From assembly GCF_001884735.1 (NCBI RefSeq), contig NZ_MJAP01000007.1, positions 1 through 32,882 on the forward strand: DNA of 32,882 nt, in the 5' to 3' direction. The position numbers and the translations under genes are program-made. This document shows, piece after piece, positions 1 to 7,940 of the stretch. Under the pieces are notes generated by a model that did no database searches, was not told the origin of the DNA, and worked only from the letters and a program-made list of their open reading frames with translations. Position 1 is the first letter of the stretch. The number at the start of each line of letters is the position of its first letter. This stretch comes from Natronohydrobacter thiooxidans (GTDB lineage Bacteria; Pseudomonadota; Alphaproteobacteria; Rhodobacterales; Rhodobacteraceae).

Positions 1-123
1 GAAAATCATAAGACAAGGCAGAGCCTTATATTTGGAGATTGGTTGTTGGCACTTGGGGTCAAACACCCACGTAATTTCGGCGCACGAAGACGATAGCGGC
101 TGTGCGACAAAGAAGGATCGGAG

Positions 124-444
124 ATGAGCGGAACGCTTAATGAGGACGAGGACACCGAGTTTCGGTATTACGAAGAAACAGCGCATGTTCTCGAAGAAAC
201 GGCCAGTCAGGTGTCGCTGATGTTGTCAGACCTAGCGCGACGCTCACCAGAGTTCCGAATGAGCGATGGTTATTTGGCGGCACGGATACTGCGACTTGGA
301 CTAGGGTTTCAGCCATCGAAGCGCGTGAGCTCAGAGGCGGTAGAGGAATATCGTTCGGTTCTTCGGGTGTATCCGGATCTTCCGCTTTTGCCGCCCATGC
401 TGGCAAGCTGGTACGAGGAGGCACAAGACGGCGAGGACGCCTAA
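124..444 (+). CDS. hypothetical protein, 106 aa
   Basis: I do not recognise this protein. It is small, soluble and acidic at both ends, with an acidic N-terminal stretch (residues 6-18), a probable helical middle and a Trp/Tyr/Glu-rich tail. No signal peptide or membrane segment is visible. The start is supported by AAGGA six bases upstream of the ATG. It lies about 300 bp upstream of the IHF-like gene on the same strand, too far for obvious coupling. It could be a small plasmid-type accessory protein; no function can be assigned. Reality as a gene is likely from the ribosome site and codon texture, but not certain. Confidence 0.55.
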   Translation: MSGTLNEDEDTEFRYYEETAHVLEETASQVSLMLSDLARRSPEFRMSDGYLAARILRLGLGFQPSKRVSSEAVEEYRSVLRVYPDLPLLPPMLASWYEEAQDGEDA

Positions 445-746
445 CACCGGGCGCGTTAGTGCGCGGGGCGCCGGCTACGGGCGTCGCTTTGCGGTGAAGG
501 TGATCTTGATAATGAGCAGGTTGACTTCGATGCTGAGGTAAATCAGCCGCCCCAGCACCGGGACGGCCGGATATCTGTAAACAGCGCTGCGCAGGGCGTG
601 TGCTTGATGGACCGGCAAGGATTGCCACACGAGTCTGGATGGTTCAGAATCGGCCGGGGCAGACGCCGGTTGTGCTGAAGGACAAGAACCTTGTTCTGAG
701 CATTCAAAGCTGCTTGTAATCCTAGTTCGCCTCTTTGGAGTATGAG
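445..746. other. intergenic region, no gene recognised
   Basis: This stretch of about 300 bp is GC-rich in its first part and carries short stop-interrupted frames only. Directly after the upstream ORF there are GC-rich self-complementary bits that could form a weak hairpin. The last 15 bases hold the GGAG ribosome site of the IHF-like gene. No convincing gene, repeat or mobile end was seen. Confidence 0.4.
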
Positions 747-1034
747 ATGGTCAAATCGGAACTGATTTCAACGCTAGCAGAGAAGAACCAGCATTTGTCG
801 CAGCGCGAGATCATTGCTGTGGTAGATGCAGTATTCAAAGAGATCGCCGAAGCGCTGAGCCGAGGTGAGCGGGTAGAGCTTCGTGGTTTTGGTGCATTCA
901 GCGCGAAATGGCGCGGTGCGCGGCGGGGTCGCAATCCGCGAACGGGGGAAGCAGTCGATGTGGAAGCGAAGTACGCTGTGGCATTTCGGACATCGAGCGG
1001 GCTTCAAAAACGTCTGAACGAACAGCAGGCTTGA
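747..1034 (+). CDS. IHF-beta-like DNA-bending protein (HU/IHF family)
   Basis: A 95-residue HU/IHF-family protein starting MVKSELI, the N-terminus typical of the IHF beta subunit. The DNA-binding arm signature GRNPRTG lies at residues 61-67, with the intercalating proline at P64. The helical dimer body is residues 3-45 and the strand RGFGAF is at 46-51. The ATG at 747 is preferred over an upstream TTG because GGAG sits six bases before it. The C-terminal strand reads [12 protein letters not shown] rather than the usual FKPGK-type ending, so this is a diverged copy, probably additional to the chromosomal ihfB. Such proteins bend DNA for replication, recombination and transcription; on mobile DNA they often serve the replicon or silence foreign genes (inference). 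Confidence 0.85.
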   Translation: MVKSELISTLAEKNQHLSQREIIAVVDAVFKEIAEALSRGERVELRGFGAFSAKWRGARRGRNPRTGEAVDVEAKYAVAFRTSSGLQKRLNEQQA

Positions 1035-1065
1035 ACCGCGCAGCGGACCTGCGCGGGCAGCGCCC

Positions 1066-1110
1066 GTCCTGACCGGGGCAGGGGGCTTGTTCCCTTGGGC
1101 CGGTCAGGAC
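1066..1110. repeat. 11-bp perfect inverted repeat, possible bidirectional terminator
   Basis: GTCCTGACCGG (1066-1076) is repeated as its exact reverse complement at 1100-1110, with a 23-base GC-rich middle that can pair further. It lies between the converging IHF-like and toxin genes, where a bidirectional terminator would be expected. No T-run follows on either strand, so terminator function is only suggested. Confidence 0.4.
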
Positions 1111-1140
1111 ATCAACAGCACCTGTCAGCGCGATTGGCAA

Positions 1141-1560
1141 TCAATCAGTTCGCGGCACTCGTCTTGTTTGGCGGCTTCGGGCGGCATCGCTGAAGCTGCG
1201 CAAGGCATTCCTGATGAACATCGCGCTGAATGCGCCAAGGCGTCCATTGGGGTCAAAGTGATAGGACGCTTCAAGAATGTCGTGATTGTATTCGTCCAGG
1301 ATAATCCAGAGCCGCTTGTCAGCATCGAGGCCTGCGCGCCTGCGTTCGATCTGCGGCACTTCAAGTGCCAGACGGTCTTTTCCGGGGGTTTTGCTGGTAA
1401 TGGGCAGAATGAACAGGTTGGTCGTTCCGTCCTGACTGGCGACAGTTGCAACCAGCGCAGTCGGCCGAGGCTTACGGCCATGCTCCTGACCAGCCTCATG
1501 CTCTCGTTGCCAGAGGTAATCATAGGACCACACATCGCCTTGTTGGGGTCTGGTGGTCAT
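1141..1560 (-). CDS. PemK-like toxin of a type II toxin-antitoxin pair
   Basis: A 139-residue protein with the N-terminal GDVW opening, a basic-proline stretch (KPRPTA, about residues 30-35) and a hydrophobic strand ending LPITSKTP. This matches the layout of PemK/MazF-type small beta-barrel toxins, which generally cleave RNA. The C-terminal half is more diverged. The start codon overlaps the antitoxin stop by four bases (ATGA), the usual translational coupling in such pairs. The family call rests on weak motif resemblance plus the very clear antitoxin next door; an alternative is a different RelE/ParE-like or uncharacterised toxin fold. Confidence 0.7.
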   Translation of the reverse strand: MTTRPQQGDVWSYDYLWQREHEAGQEHGRKPRPTALVATVASQDGTTNLFILPITSKTPGKDRLALEVPQIERRRAGLDADKRLWIILDEYNHDILEASYHFDPNGRLGAFSAMFIRNALRSFSDAARSRQTRRVPRTD

Positions 1561-1802
1561 TCCAGATCTCCATCTGTTGCACCACGCAATGCCCGTTCGA
1601 GCATGGCCAAATGCTCGGTCGGCATGTCCTCAACCGCGATGGCGCTTCGCGGGTCTTTCTGAAACCGCTGTTCGTAATCATCTATGCTCATCAGAACAAA
1701 GCGCGGCTTATTGTGCTTTGTGATGGTCACGGGCCCATGACTGGCGGCGTGAAGAACATCGCCCAAAATTTGTTTGAGGTCACTTGAAGGGAAAGAACGC
1801 AT
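1557..1802 (-). CDS. Phd/YefM-family antitoxin
   Basis: An 81-residue protein of the prevent-host-death family. The N-terminal DNA-binding and dimerisation part (residues 1-55) includes the characteristic run ending GPVTITKHNKPRFVLMS followed by DDYE. The C-terminal tail (about 56-81) is the disordered toxin-neutralising part. The start is set by GGAG eight bases upstream of the ATG. It precedes and overlaps the toxin gene, so the antitoxin is made first. Phd-type antitoxins repress their own operon; a perfect inverted repeat immediately upstream (1815-1835) is the natural operator. Confidence 0.85.
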   Translation of the reverse strand: MRSFPSSDLKQILGDVLHAASHGPVTITKHNKPRFVLMSIDDYEQRFQKDPRSAIAVEDMPTEHLAMLERALRGATDGDLE

Positions 1803-1814
1803 GCGGGGAACTCC

Positions 1815-1835
1815 TTTTGTCTAAAATAGACAAAA
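1815..1835 (-). promoter_or_regulatory. inverted-repeat operator of the toxin-antitoxin operon
   Basis: TTTTGTCTA (1815-1823), a 3-base spacer AAA, and its exact complement TAGACAAAA (1827-1835) form a perfect 9-bp dyad. It ends 13 bp upstream of the antitoxin start. Position and symmetry fit autoregulation by a Phd dimer. Confidence 0.65.
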
Positions 1836-2115
1836 TAGGCCAAGCTTGCAAGATAAAACCGCGACCAGCCGGGGGCAGTTGGTTCCATCGCAAAAAGGAA
1901 CGGAGCGAAACTCCTACATGCTTTACGATTCCAGACTCTTACTCGGCTGACATTTTGTCAACCTTGGTTACAGGTCAAGCGGGCGGTTCGCGCCGCCCTG
2001 CTTGGCCATCAGAAACAGTTGGGGCGCCATGCCTTGATCCGGGCGTCTTGGTCTTCGTTCAACTCGCCTGCGACACGGTAAAGGTGTTTCATGCGTTGTG
2101 TGACCTAATAGGACA
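1836..2115. other. intergenic region before the IS481 remnant
   Basis: No gene could be supported here. Both strands are broken into short frames. The end near 2090-2115 (TGTGTGACC and neighbours) may be the eroded left side of the IS481 element that follows, but no matching right terminal repeat was found. Confidence 0.35.
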
Positions 2116-2896
2116 CATGGGGGGCTTCGAAGGGCTGAAGAACCTGCCGCCGATCTACAAGTCGCACCCGCAGACCACCCCGCCCGAGACGGTGGAGAAG
2201 ATCCGGGCGCTGGCGCTGGAAGGCATCCCCGTGTCGGCAATCACGATCCAGAATATCCTGCACGACAGCGGTTTGGGCACGCGTTACGACCGCTGGCTGG
2301 CGCTGGAGGCCAAGCACGCTGAGACGGCCATCGAACTGACCGGCGAGCAGGCGGCGTTCCTGGAGAAGCTGAGCCCCTGCTTTCGGGAAAGGCATGTTGA
2401 ATCAGGGGCTCCGGGCGAGCTGCTGTCGGCCGACACTTTCTTCGTGGGCACCCTGAAAGGCGTGGGCAAGGTCTACTTGCACGCCGTGGTGGACACCTTC
2501 GGCTCGTATGCCTTCGGGTTCCTCCATGTCTCCAAGCAGCCCGAGGCGGCGGTGGCGGTGCTACACAACGACGTGCTGCCCTTCTACCGCAACCTCGACC
2601 TGCCGGTGAAGGCCGTGCTCACCGATAATGGCCGGGAGTTCTGCGGGACCGAGAAACACTCCTACGAACTCTATCTCGACCTAAACGGCTTCGTGGAAAG
2701 GTTCATCGGCACTGTCCTCGACGAGTTCTTCCGGGTGAAGATGCGCGAGAAGTTCTACGAAAGCGTCGAGGCGCTCCAGGCCGACCTCAACGCGTGGCTC
2801 GTGTTCTACAATACCGAGCGACCACACCTCGGCTATCGCAACATGGGCCGAGGACCCATCGAAACCGTCATGTCATTCGTCAGTCAAGAAGGTTAA
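2116..2896 (+). pseudogene. IS481-family transposase, decayed
   Basis: The reading frame keeps the IS481-type DDE catalytic core: the ADTFFVGTLKG segment with the first Asp, TDNGREF with the second, and GFVERF with the Glu. The C-terminal YNTERPHLGY block is also present. It appears to lack the N-terminal helix-turn-helix part. From memory of full-length relatives it also has two in-frame gaps: one at about 2205-2225, where LALE runs straight into GIPVS, and one at about 2690, where DLN runs straight into GFVERF, removing the usual IEHR...TN linker. The frame remains open upstream to 1784, but that part does not look like transposase. Its stop is nine bases from the stop of the converging ABC ATPase gene. 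The element is very probably immobile. Confidence 0.75.
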
Positions 2897-2905
2897 GTGG
2901 ACAAA

Positions 2906-3946
2906 TTAAGTTTCCGTTAGAACTTCTTCTTGGGATACTCTTAGGCCGTCCTGGTCGAAACAATGCACCTTCTCAAGCGGGGCCCCTATGGAAATAACAT
3001 CATCTCTCGCAATCGCATGATCTCCAGGAAGCTTGACGGAGATGGACCTGCCGGTCTCGGTCCTCGCATATGCAAGAGTAACCTCTCCAAGCTGTTCAAC
3101 TAGAAGCACTTTTCCGGTGATGAGCGGCTCGCTGTCTACAAGCCGGAGATCCTCCGGCCGAATACCTACTGTCTTGGCGCGAGGTCCAAAATTGCCATTG
3201 GCTATCTCTTCAGCGGGAAGAACATTCATTGCTGGTGAGCCAATGAACTGCGCAACAAATTCGTTCGCCGGACGATGGTAGAGTTCCATCGGTGTGCCAA
3301 CTTGCTCGATCCGCCCCGCATTCATGACCACGATGCGATCCGCAAGCGTCATGGCCTCCACCTGGTCATGGGTAACGTAGATCATTGTTGCCGCAGGTAA
3401 CCGTTCATGAAGGCCGGCAATCTCAATACGGGTTGCAACGCGAAGTGCCGCGTCCAGGTTTGAGAGTGGTTCATCGAACAGAAACACCGCTGGTTCTCGC
3501 GTAATGGCGCGACCGATCGCCACCCGCTGGCGTTGCCCGCCAGAGAGCTGTTTCGGCAGGCGCTCCATAAGTGGCTCGAGCTTCAGCATGGTTGCGGCAT
3601 TCGCGACTCGACGTTCGATCTCAGCCCTCGGCAGACGTGACATCTTCAGCCCGAATGCCATATTTCGGCGCACGGTCATGTGCGGGTAGAGCGCATATGA
3701 CTGAAATACCATTGCAATGCGGCGCTTTGCAGCCGGCACGTCGTTGACGACCCGTCCTTCGATCTCAAGTGTTCCCTCTGTGATTTCATCGAGCCCGGCT
3801 ATCAGTCTCAGTAGTGTCGACTTGCCGCAGCCGGAGGGGCCGACAAAAACGATGAGTTCACCGCTTTCGATAGAGAGATCGATCCCCTTCAGCACTTCAA
3901 GGCTGCCGAAGGACTTGCGGACGTTGGTCAGGGTCAGTTGTGCCAT
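2906..3946 (-). CDS. ABC transporter ATPase (sugar importer type, MalK/UgpC-like)
   Basis: A 346-residue nucleotide-binding subunit. Walker A GPSGCGKST is at 36-44, the Q-loop FQSYALYPH near 81-89, signature LSGGQ at 134-138, Walker B VFLFDEP around 154-160, and the switch His at H193. A C-terminal TOBE/MalK-like regulatory domain follows from about residue 235. The start MAQLTLTN is chosen over upstream frame because of GGAG eight bases before the ATG. It begins 13 bp inside the end of the kinase gene, so translation is coupled. It energises the adjacent permease pair. Bacillus frl operons lack an ATPase of their own and borrow MsmX, so a dedicated ATPase here is a difference. The C-terminus is nearly abutted by the IS481 remnant. 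Confidence 0.93.
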   Translation of the reverse strand: MAQLTLTNVRKSFGSLEVLKGIDLSIESGELIVFVGPSGCGKSTLLRLIAGLDEITEGTLEIEGRVVNDVPAAKRRIAMVFQSYALYPHMTVRRNMAFGLKMSRLPRAEIERRVANAATMLKLEPLMERLPKQLSGGQRQRVAIGRAITREPAVFLFDEPLSNLDAALRVATRIEIAGLHERLPAATMIYVTHDQVEAMTLADRIVVMNAGRIEQVGTPMELYHRPANEFVAQFIGSPAMNVLPAEEIANGNFGPRAKTVGIRPEDLRLVDSEPLITGKVLLVEQLGEVTLAYARTETGRSISVKLPGDHAIARDDVISIGAPLEKVHCFDQDGLRVSQEEVLTET

Positions 3947-4827
3947 TGTGGTTCTCCATCGGCAGCGGTTGAGATCGCCGGTTTGGCGTGGCCGAATGCC
4001 CCTTGCCAACTGCATGCATTTGCTGCCGAAGCCGCTCCATGGGCCAAGGCTGCCTCCGCTGGCTGACCGGCAATGGCCGACGCCAGATATCCGGCGATGA
4101 AGGCATCGCCAGCGCCCATCGTATCCACAACTGTCGCCGGAACGATGCCCTGCTCTATCACCCGGCCACCAGATGACCAGATCGCCCCCTTTTCACCCCG
4201 TGTCACGCAAACTGTAGACGTGCCAAGTTGATGCACAGCACCAATCAAAGTGGTTATGCCGGTCTGATCCAGATCGGAGCCAGAAAGGAATGCCGTCGTG
4301 ACATGCGGGCAAACCCGAGCCAAGTACGCCGGGTCGTGACCCGTTGAGAAATCATAGCTGAGGCTGAGTGCTGCTTCCGCAATCTGCGGCAGTGAATCCT
4401 CAATATAGCTAAAACAGGAACTGTGGACGTGACCAAGCGTTCGAACGAGCACGAAGTCCTCGTTGGTCAAGTGCAGAGGCTTGGCCTTGCGAACCCCGCC
4501 GCGGTTGGAACCCACGAATATTCGATCGCCAGTGGCATCGAGTGTTACCTCCGCCCTGCCAGTCGCGCCAGGGAGCACGCGCAAGTGCGCATCGTCAAGA
4601 CCCTCGGCCAATAGGCTTGCTCGGACGTGCTCACCTTCTTCGTCGTCCCCTATGATGCCGACATAGGCCGTGGCAGCGAGGCCGAAGCGGCGGGCGAGCA
4701 CTGCTACGTTGAGTGCGTTGCCGCCTGGGTAGTAAGCGTCCTGATCGCGGTAGAAATCCACAACGTTGTCGCCGATTCCGACTAGTCCATATCCATTCAT
4801 TGGAGCCATATCATCCTGTCCTTGCAT
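3934..4827 (-). CDS. frlD: PfkB-family kinase, fructoselysine 6-kinase-like (FrlD)
   Basis: A 297-residue PfkB/ribokinase-family sugar kinase. The N-terminal GIGDNVVDFY resembles the start of FrlD (IGDNCVD-type). The substrate-binding PGGNALN motif is at 34-40, and the ATP/anion-hole signature DTMGAGDAF ends with the catalytic Asp at about D241. FrlD phosphorylates the C6 hydroxyl of fructosyl-amino acids so that FrlB can split them. The start at 4827 lies five bases after the permease stop with AGG nine bases upstream; a start at 4809 with AGGA also upstream is possible. The substrate (fructoselysine or another Amadori compound) is inferred from the deglycase gene in the same operon. Confidence 0.85.
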   Translation of the reverse strand: MQGQDDMAPMNGYGLVGIGDNVVDFYRDQDAYYPGGNALNVAVLARRFGLAATAYVGIIGDDEEGEHVRASLLAEGLDDAHLRVLPGATGRAEVTLDATGDRIFVGSNRGGVRKAKPLHLTNEDFVLVRTLGHVHSSCFSYIEDSLPQIAEAALSLSYDFSTGHDPAYLARVCPHVTTAFLSGSDLDQTGITTLIGAVHQLGTSTVCVTRGEKGAIWSSGGRVIEQGIVPATVVDTMGAGDAFIAGYLASAIAGQPAEAALAHGAASAANACSWQGAFGHAKPAISTAADGEPQWHN

Positions 4828-4832
4828 TTCCG

Positions 4833-5681
4833 TCAGCCTTTCACGGCGCCAGTGGCAAAACCCGATAGGAAGTAGCGCTGCGCAACGATAAATAACAAGA
4901 TGATCGGCGCGGCGGCGATAACAAGGCCAGCAACGAGCACGCCCCAATCTGTCATCAATGCGTCACGGAAATTCATGAGCCCCGCCGGGATAGTCTTTAA
5001 TCGATCACTGTCGATGAAGATGATCGCGAACAGAAACTCATTCCAAGCATAATAGGCCGTCAGCACGGCGCAGGTCAAAAGGATCGACCGGCTCATTGGC
5101 AGATATACGTGCCAGAGCACTTGGAAGGAATTGCAGCCGTCGATGTTGGCACAGTCGTCGAGATCACGAGGAACTGCGAGGAACACCGCGCGAACAAGTA
5201 GGATTGTGATCGGCAGCCGATAGGCAGTATATGGCAGGATCAGGGCTAGGTGACTATTGTGCAACCCAAGCGTCTGCATCATCTTGTAGAGCGGCACGAG
5301 AGCCACCTGCGGCGCGACCAGCATTCCAGCGATACATGCAAGAAAGACCACATTGGCCGCTCGGCCGATGCCGCTTGCCTCAGCCCTGACCATGCCGAAT
5401 GCAGCAAGTGCCGAAATTGCGAGTGTCAGCGCGATCGTGCTGCCGGTCACGATAACCGAGTTCATGAAATAGCCCGAGATGCCCCGGACCCAGGCTTCGG
5501 CATAGTTCTCGAATACCCAGCGAGTGGGTAGGGACCAGCTTGCCGCATAGATTTCCTGCGTGGTCTTGAGCGAGTTTGAGACCATCCAGAACAGAGGATA
5601 GGCGACGATCACTGTGTGTAGCGCCAACAGGGTTATCACGGGCAGTCGGCCAGGATGTCGCAGAATTGCAGCGGGTATCAT
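4833..5681 (-). CDS. ABC transporter permease (carbohydrate type, MalG-like)
   Basis: A 282-residue inner-membrane permease with about six hydrophobic segments. The N-terminal segment (residues 13-35) is followed by a periplasmic loop (NSLKTTQEIYAA, typical of this family) and the cytoplasmic EAA-loop region DDCANIDGCNSFQVLWHVYLP, which docks on the ATPase. It is the second of two permeases, one base after the stop of the first, and is positionally equivalent to FrlM of Bacillus. It would form the channel of the Amadori-compound importer together with the preceding permease. Confidence 0.92.
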   Translation of the reverse strand: MIPAAILRHPGRLPVITLLALHTVIVAYPLFWMVSNSLKTTQEIYAASWSLPTRWVFENYAEAWVRGISGYFMNSVIVTGSTIALTLAISALAAFGMVRAEASGIGRAANVVFLACIAGMLVAPQVALVPLYKMMQTLGLHNSHLALILPYTAYRLPITILLVRAVFLAVPRDLDDCANIDGCNSFQVLWHVYLPMSRSILLTCAVLTAYYAWNEFLFAIIFIDSDRLKTIPAGLMNFRDALMTDWGVLVAGLVIAAAPIILLFIVAQRYFLSGFATGAVKG

Positions 5682-5682
5682 A

Positions 5683-6555
5683 TCATTTCGCCTTTCCGAA
5701 GAGCCGCAGCTGCAGCAGCGACACCATCATTGTGGCAACGAAGATCACCGAGGCGATCGCAGCGGCGTATCCCATCTCATCGCGAAAGAAGGCTGAGCGG
5801 TACATGTAGGTCGCGAGGACTGTCGATGAGTTGCCGGGACCACCGCCGGTCAGGATATGCGGCTCGCTGAACACTGTGATGGACCCGGTGACGGTGATTA
5901 CCGTCGCGACGATCAGCATTTCCCGAACCTGCGGAACCGTGATGTAGAAGAACTGTGCCACCGGTCCGGCGCCATCGAGTTCTGCCGCTTCGTACAGATC
6001 GCGCGGGATGCCTTGGATTGCGACCACGAATAGCATCATCACATAACCGATGCTCTGCCACTGAGACACTGCGATCACTGCGTAAATGGCGGTTGCGCTT
6101 TCACCGAGCCAGGCACGCTGCCATGCTCCTAGACCAACTGCGGCGAGTAGCTCGTTGATTAGTCCCGTCATGGGATCATAAAAAAATGTAAACACGAAAG
6201 CGATGACGGTGATCGACATTACCACGGGCAGAAAAAAGAAAGCCTGTAGGAAACGAGCCCAGCGACCGAGGAAAGCCTGTGAAAGGATTGCTGCCAGAAC
6301 AAGCCCAAACGCAACCTGGCACAAGACCGACAGCGCTGCGTAAAGGCCGACATTAACGAATGCGATACGGATGACCGGGTCATTCATCAGGCGGGCGTAG
6401 TTCTCGAGGCCAACCGGTCGCATTGTGGGAGAGAAGGCTGAGAAGGCTTGGAAACTGTAATAGAAATTCGCTATCAGCGGGTAGAATACGAAGACGCCAA
6501 CAACGAGGAGGAACGGCAGGGAATAGATTGTCAGGTCCAGGGCACGGCGGGACAT
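5683..6555 (-). CDS. ABC transporter permease (carbohydrate type, MalF-like)
   Basis: A 290-residue permease with about six membrane segments, beginning LPFLLVVGVFVFYPLIANFYYSF as in sugar-importer inner-membrane proteins. The EAA motif reads EAAELDGAGPVAQFFYITVP, with the conserved Glu-Ala-Ala and Gly. The start at 6555 has GAGG five bases upstream. It corresponds in position to FrlN of Bacillus. A strong hairpin separates it from the upstream binding-protein gene, consistent with lower permease than binding-protein expression. Confidence 0.92.
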   Translation of the reverse strand: MSRRALDLTIYSLPFLLVVGVFVFYPLIANFYYSFQAFSAFSPTMRPVGLENYARLMNDPVIRIAFVNVGLYAALSVLCQVAFGLVLAAILSQAFLGRWARFLQAFFFLPVVMSITVIAFVFTFFYDPMTGLINELLAAVGLGAWQRAWLGESATAIYAVIAVSQWQSIGYVMMLFVVAIQGIPRDLYEAAELDGAGPVAQFFYITVPQVREMLIVATVITVTGSITVFSEPHILTGGGPGNSSTVLATYMYRSAFFRDEMGYAAAIASVIFVATMMVSLLQLRLFGKAK

Positions 6556-6587
6556 GCAAGCCTCGTCTTAGTTCGATTTTATGCTCT

Positions 6588-6610
6588 GGGTGGCGCTGAA
6601 CGCGCCACCC
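6588..6610 (-). terminator. intra-operon hairpin after the binding-protein gene
   Basis: GGGTGGCGC (6588-6596) and GCGCCACCC (6602-6610) form a perfect 9-bp stem with a 5-base loop between the binding-protein gene and the first permease. No T-run follows on the minus strand, so it more likely protects the upstream mRNA or partly attenuates transcription than fully terminates. Confidence 0.7.
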
Positions 6611-6633
6611 CGGTCGCCATGGAAGAAAACTGG

Positions 6634-7884
6634 TCAGAGGCTGCCACGAACGCGATCAGCTGCGGCCTGAACGTCCATCATCACCTCTTCCGGTGTCATC
6701 CGCCCATCGAGAAGCAACTGGACACCGCGCATGTACGCATCTGCAACGGCACTATCGAGTGCAGTATCAAGCCAGATATAGGGATCACCCGCATTCATGA
6801 TCTGCTCGAAGGCAACAAGCTGTTCCGGCGTGGCGGATTCGGCCGTTACCGCGCCCTTAACCGGGCTGATGATACCGGTCTCTGCGGTCAGGCGTGCACC
6901 CATCTCCGGCGATATCAGGAACTCCAGGAACTTCGCCGCTTCCTCGGGATGCTTCGTATCGGCCGAAATCATCCAGCCTTGCGGGGCGCCTTGCAGTGTC
7001 GTCTGCCGGCCCTTGCCACCCTCGATCTCAGGGAAGATGAAGAAGCCATAGGGAAACTCAGCCGCCGTCAAGAACCCCATCTCGGCATACTGAAGATAGG
7101 CCATCGCGCCGCGCTCAGCGATGAAGTTGTTGCGCGTGCTTTCGTGATCGATGCCGTTCGGCGAGCGGTTCATGCATGTCGCGAGTTCGGCGAACTTCTC
7201 GAGCGCCTCGACGTAGCCAGGATGGGTGAACTCGCCTGTCGCGCGGTTGTAGTCCGCAGCCAGAACTTCAGGTGCGACGATGCGTTCGTTGAACGTACCA
7301 ATGTAGTGGCTGATGGCCCACGGCGCACGCGAACCGAAGAGGATGGGCGTATGGCCAGCGTTTTGCAGGGTTCCGCAGACCTGCATCAACTCACCGAAGG
7401 TTTGGGGTTCGGTCAGACCGAGTTCTTCGAAGATACGCTTGTTATAGAAGATTGCCTTCCCATCCATCTGCCAGGGCAGGCCATAGACCGTCCCGTCCAT
7501 TGTGAAGGGCTCGATCTGCTCGGCGACAATGTTCTGCGCCCACTCCGGATTGGCCTCCAGAAGCGGCCCAAGGTCCATCGAGCGGCCTGCACGGGCAATG
7601 TTGAACGCCCATTCGCCACTCCAGGCAAAGAACACATCCGGCGTGTTGGCAGAGCCCAGGACCACGCGGATCTTGTCCTTGTAGGCATCGTTGAGCACCT
7701 GATCGGTGACGATACGAATGCCCGGGTTGGCTGCCTCGAAGTCGGCGATCACGCTGTCAATGTAGGGCTTGAACGGAGCATTGGGCCAACGGTGAAACAT
7801 CTGAAGCTCGACGTCAGCATATGCCGGCACGGCCATGACTGCCGCAAGTGCGGCAAATGAGAGCGACTTGATCCTGGTGGTCAT
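6634..7884 (-). CDS. extracellular solute-binding protein of the Amadori-compound ABC importer
   Basis: A 416-residue family-1 sugar-binding protein. A signal peptide of about 23 residues ends AYA before DVELQMFHRW, so it is exported to the periplasm. The body carries the usual DTPDVFFAW-like segment and the C-terminal AAAKFLEFLISPEMG block seen in this family. The start at 7884 follows a near-perfect AGGAGG ribosome site. It sits between the deglycase and the permeases, the position of FrlO in Bacillus. It should capture fructosyl-amino acids and deliver them to the permease pair; exact ligand is inferred from context. Confidence 0.9.
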   Translation of the reverse strand: MTTRIKSLSFAALAAVMAVPAYADVELQMFHRWPNAPFKPYIDSVIADFEAANPGIRIVTDQVLNDAYKDKIRVVLGSANTPDVFFAWSGEWAFNIARAGRSMDLGPLLEANPEWAQNIVAEQIEPFTMDGTVYGLPWQMDGKAIFYNKRIFEELGLTEPQTFGELMQVCGTLQNAGHTPILFGSRAPWAISHYIGTFNERIVAPEVLAADYNRATGEFTHPGYVEALEKFAELATCMNRSPNGIDHESTRNNFIAERGAMAYLQYAEMGFLTAAEFPYGFFIFPEIEGGKGRQTTLQGAPQGWMISADTKHPEEAAKFLEFLISPEMGARLTAETGIISPVKGAVTAESATPEQLVAFEQIMNAGDPYIWLDTALDSAVADAYMRGVQLLLDGRMTPEEVMMDVQAAADRVRGSL

Positions 7885-7940
7885 TGGTTCCTCCTTAGTT
7901 GATTGCCAGAGGAGCGATCGCCCCCCTGGCGGGGTGAGCG

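Noticed and set aside
1087..1662. Plus-strand 191-codon frame over the toxin-antitoxin genes
   Set aside because: It is antisense to two well-supported coupled genes and has no family features.
1784..2115. N-terminal extension of the IS481 frame
   Set aside because: The translated sequence before about 2116 does not resemble a transposase and overlaps the antitoxin operator; the frame is merely open by chance.
6448..7860. Long plus-strand open frame of 470 codons
   Set aside because: It lies opposite the binding-protein gene and the first permease, which have signal peptide, ribosome sites and clear family motifs. The translation has no recognisable domain; it is an antisense shadow.
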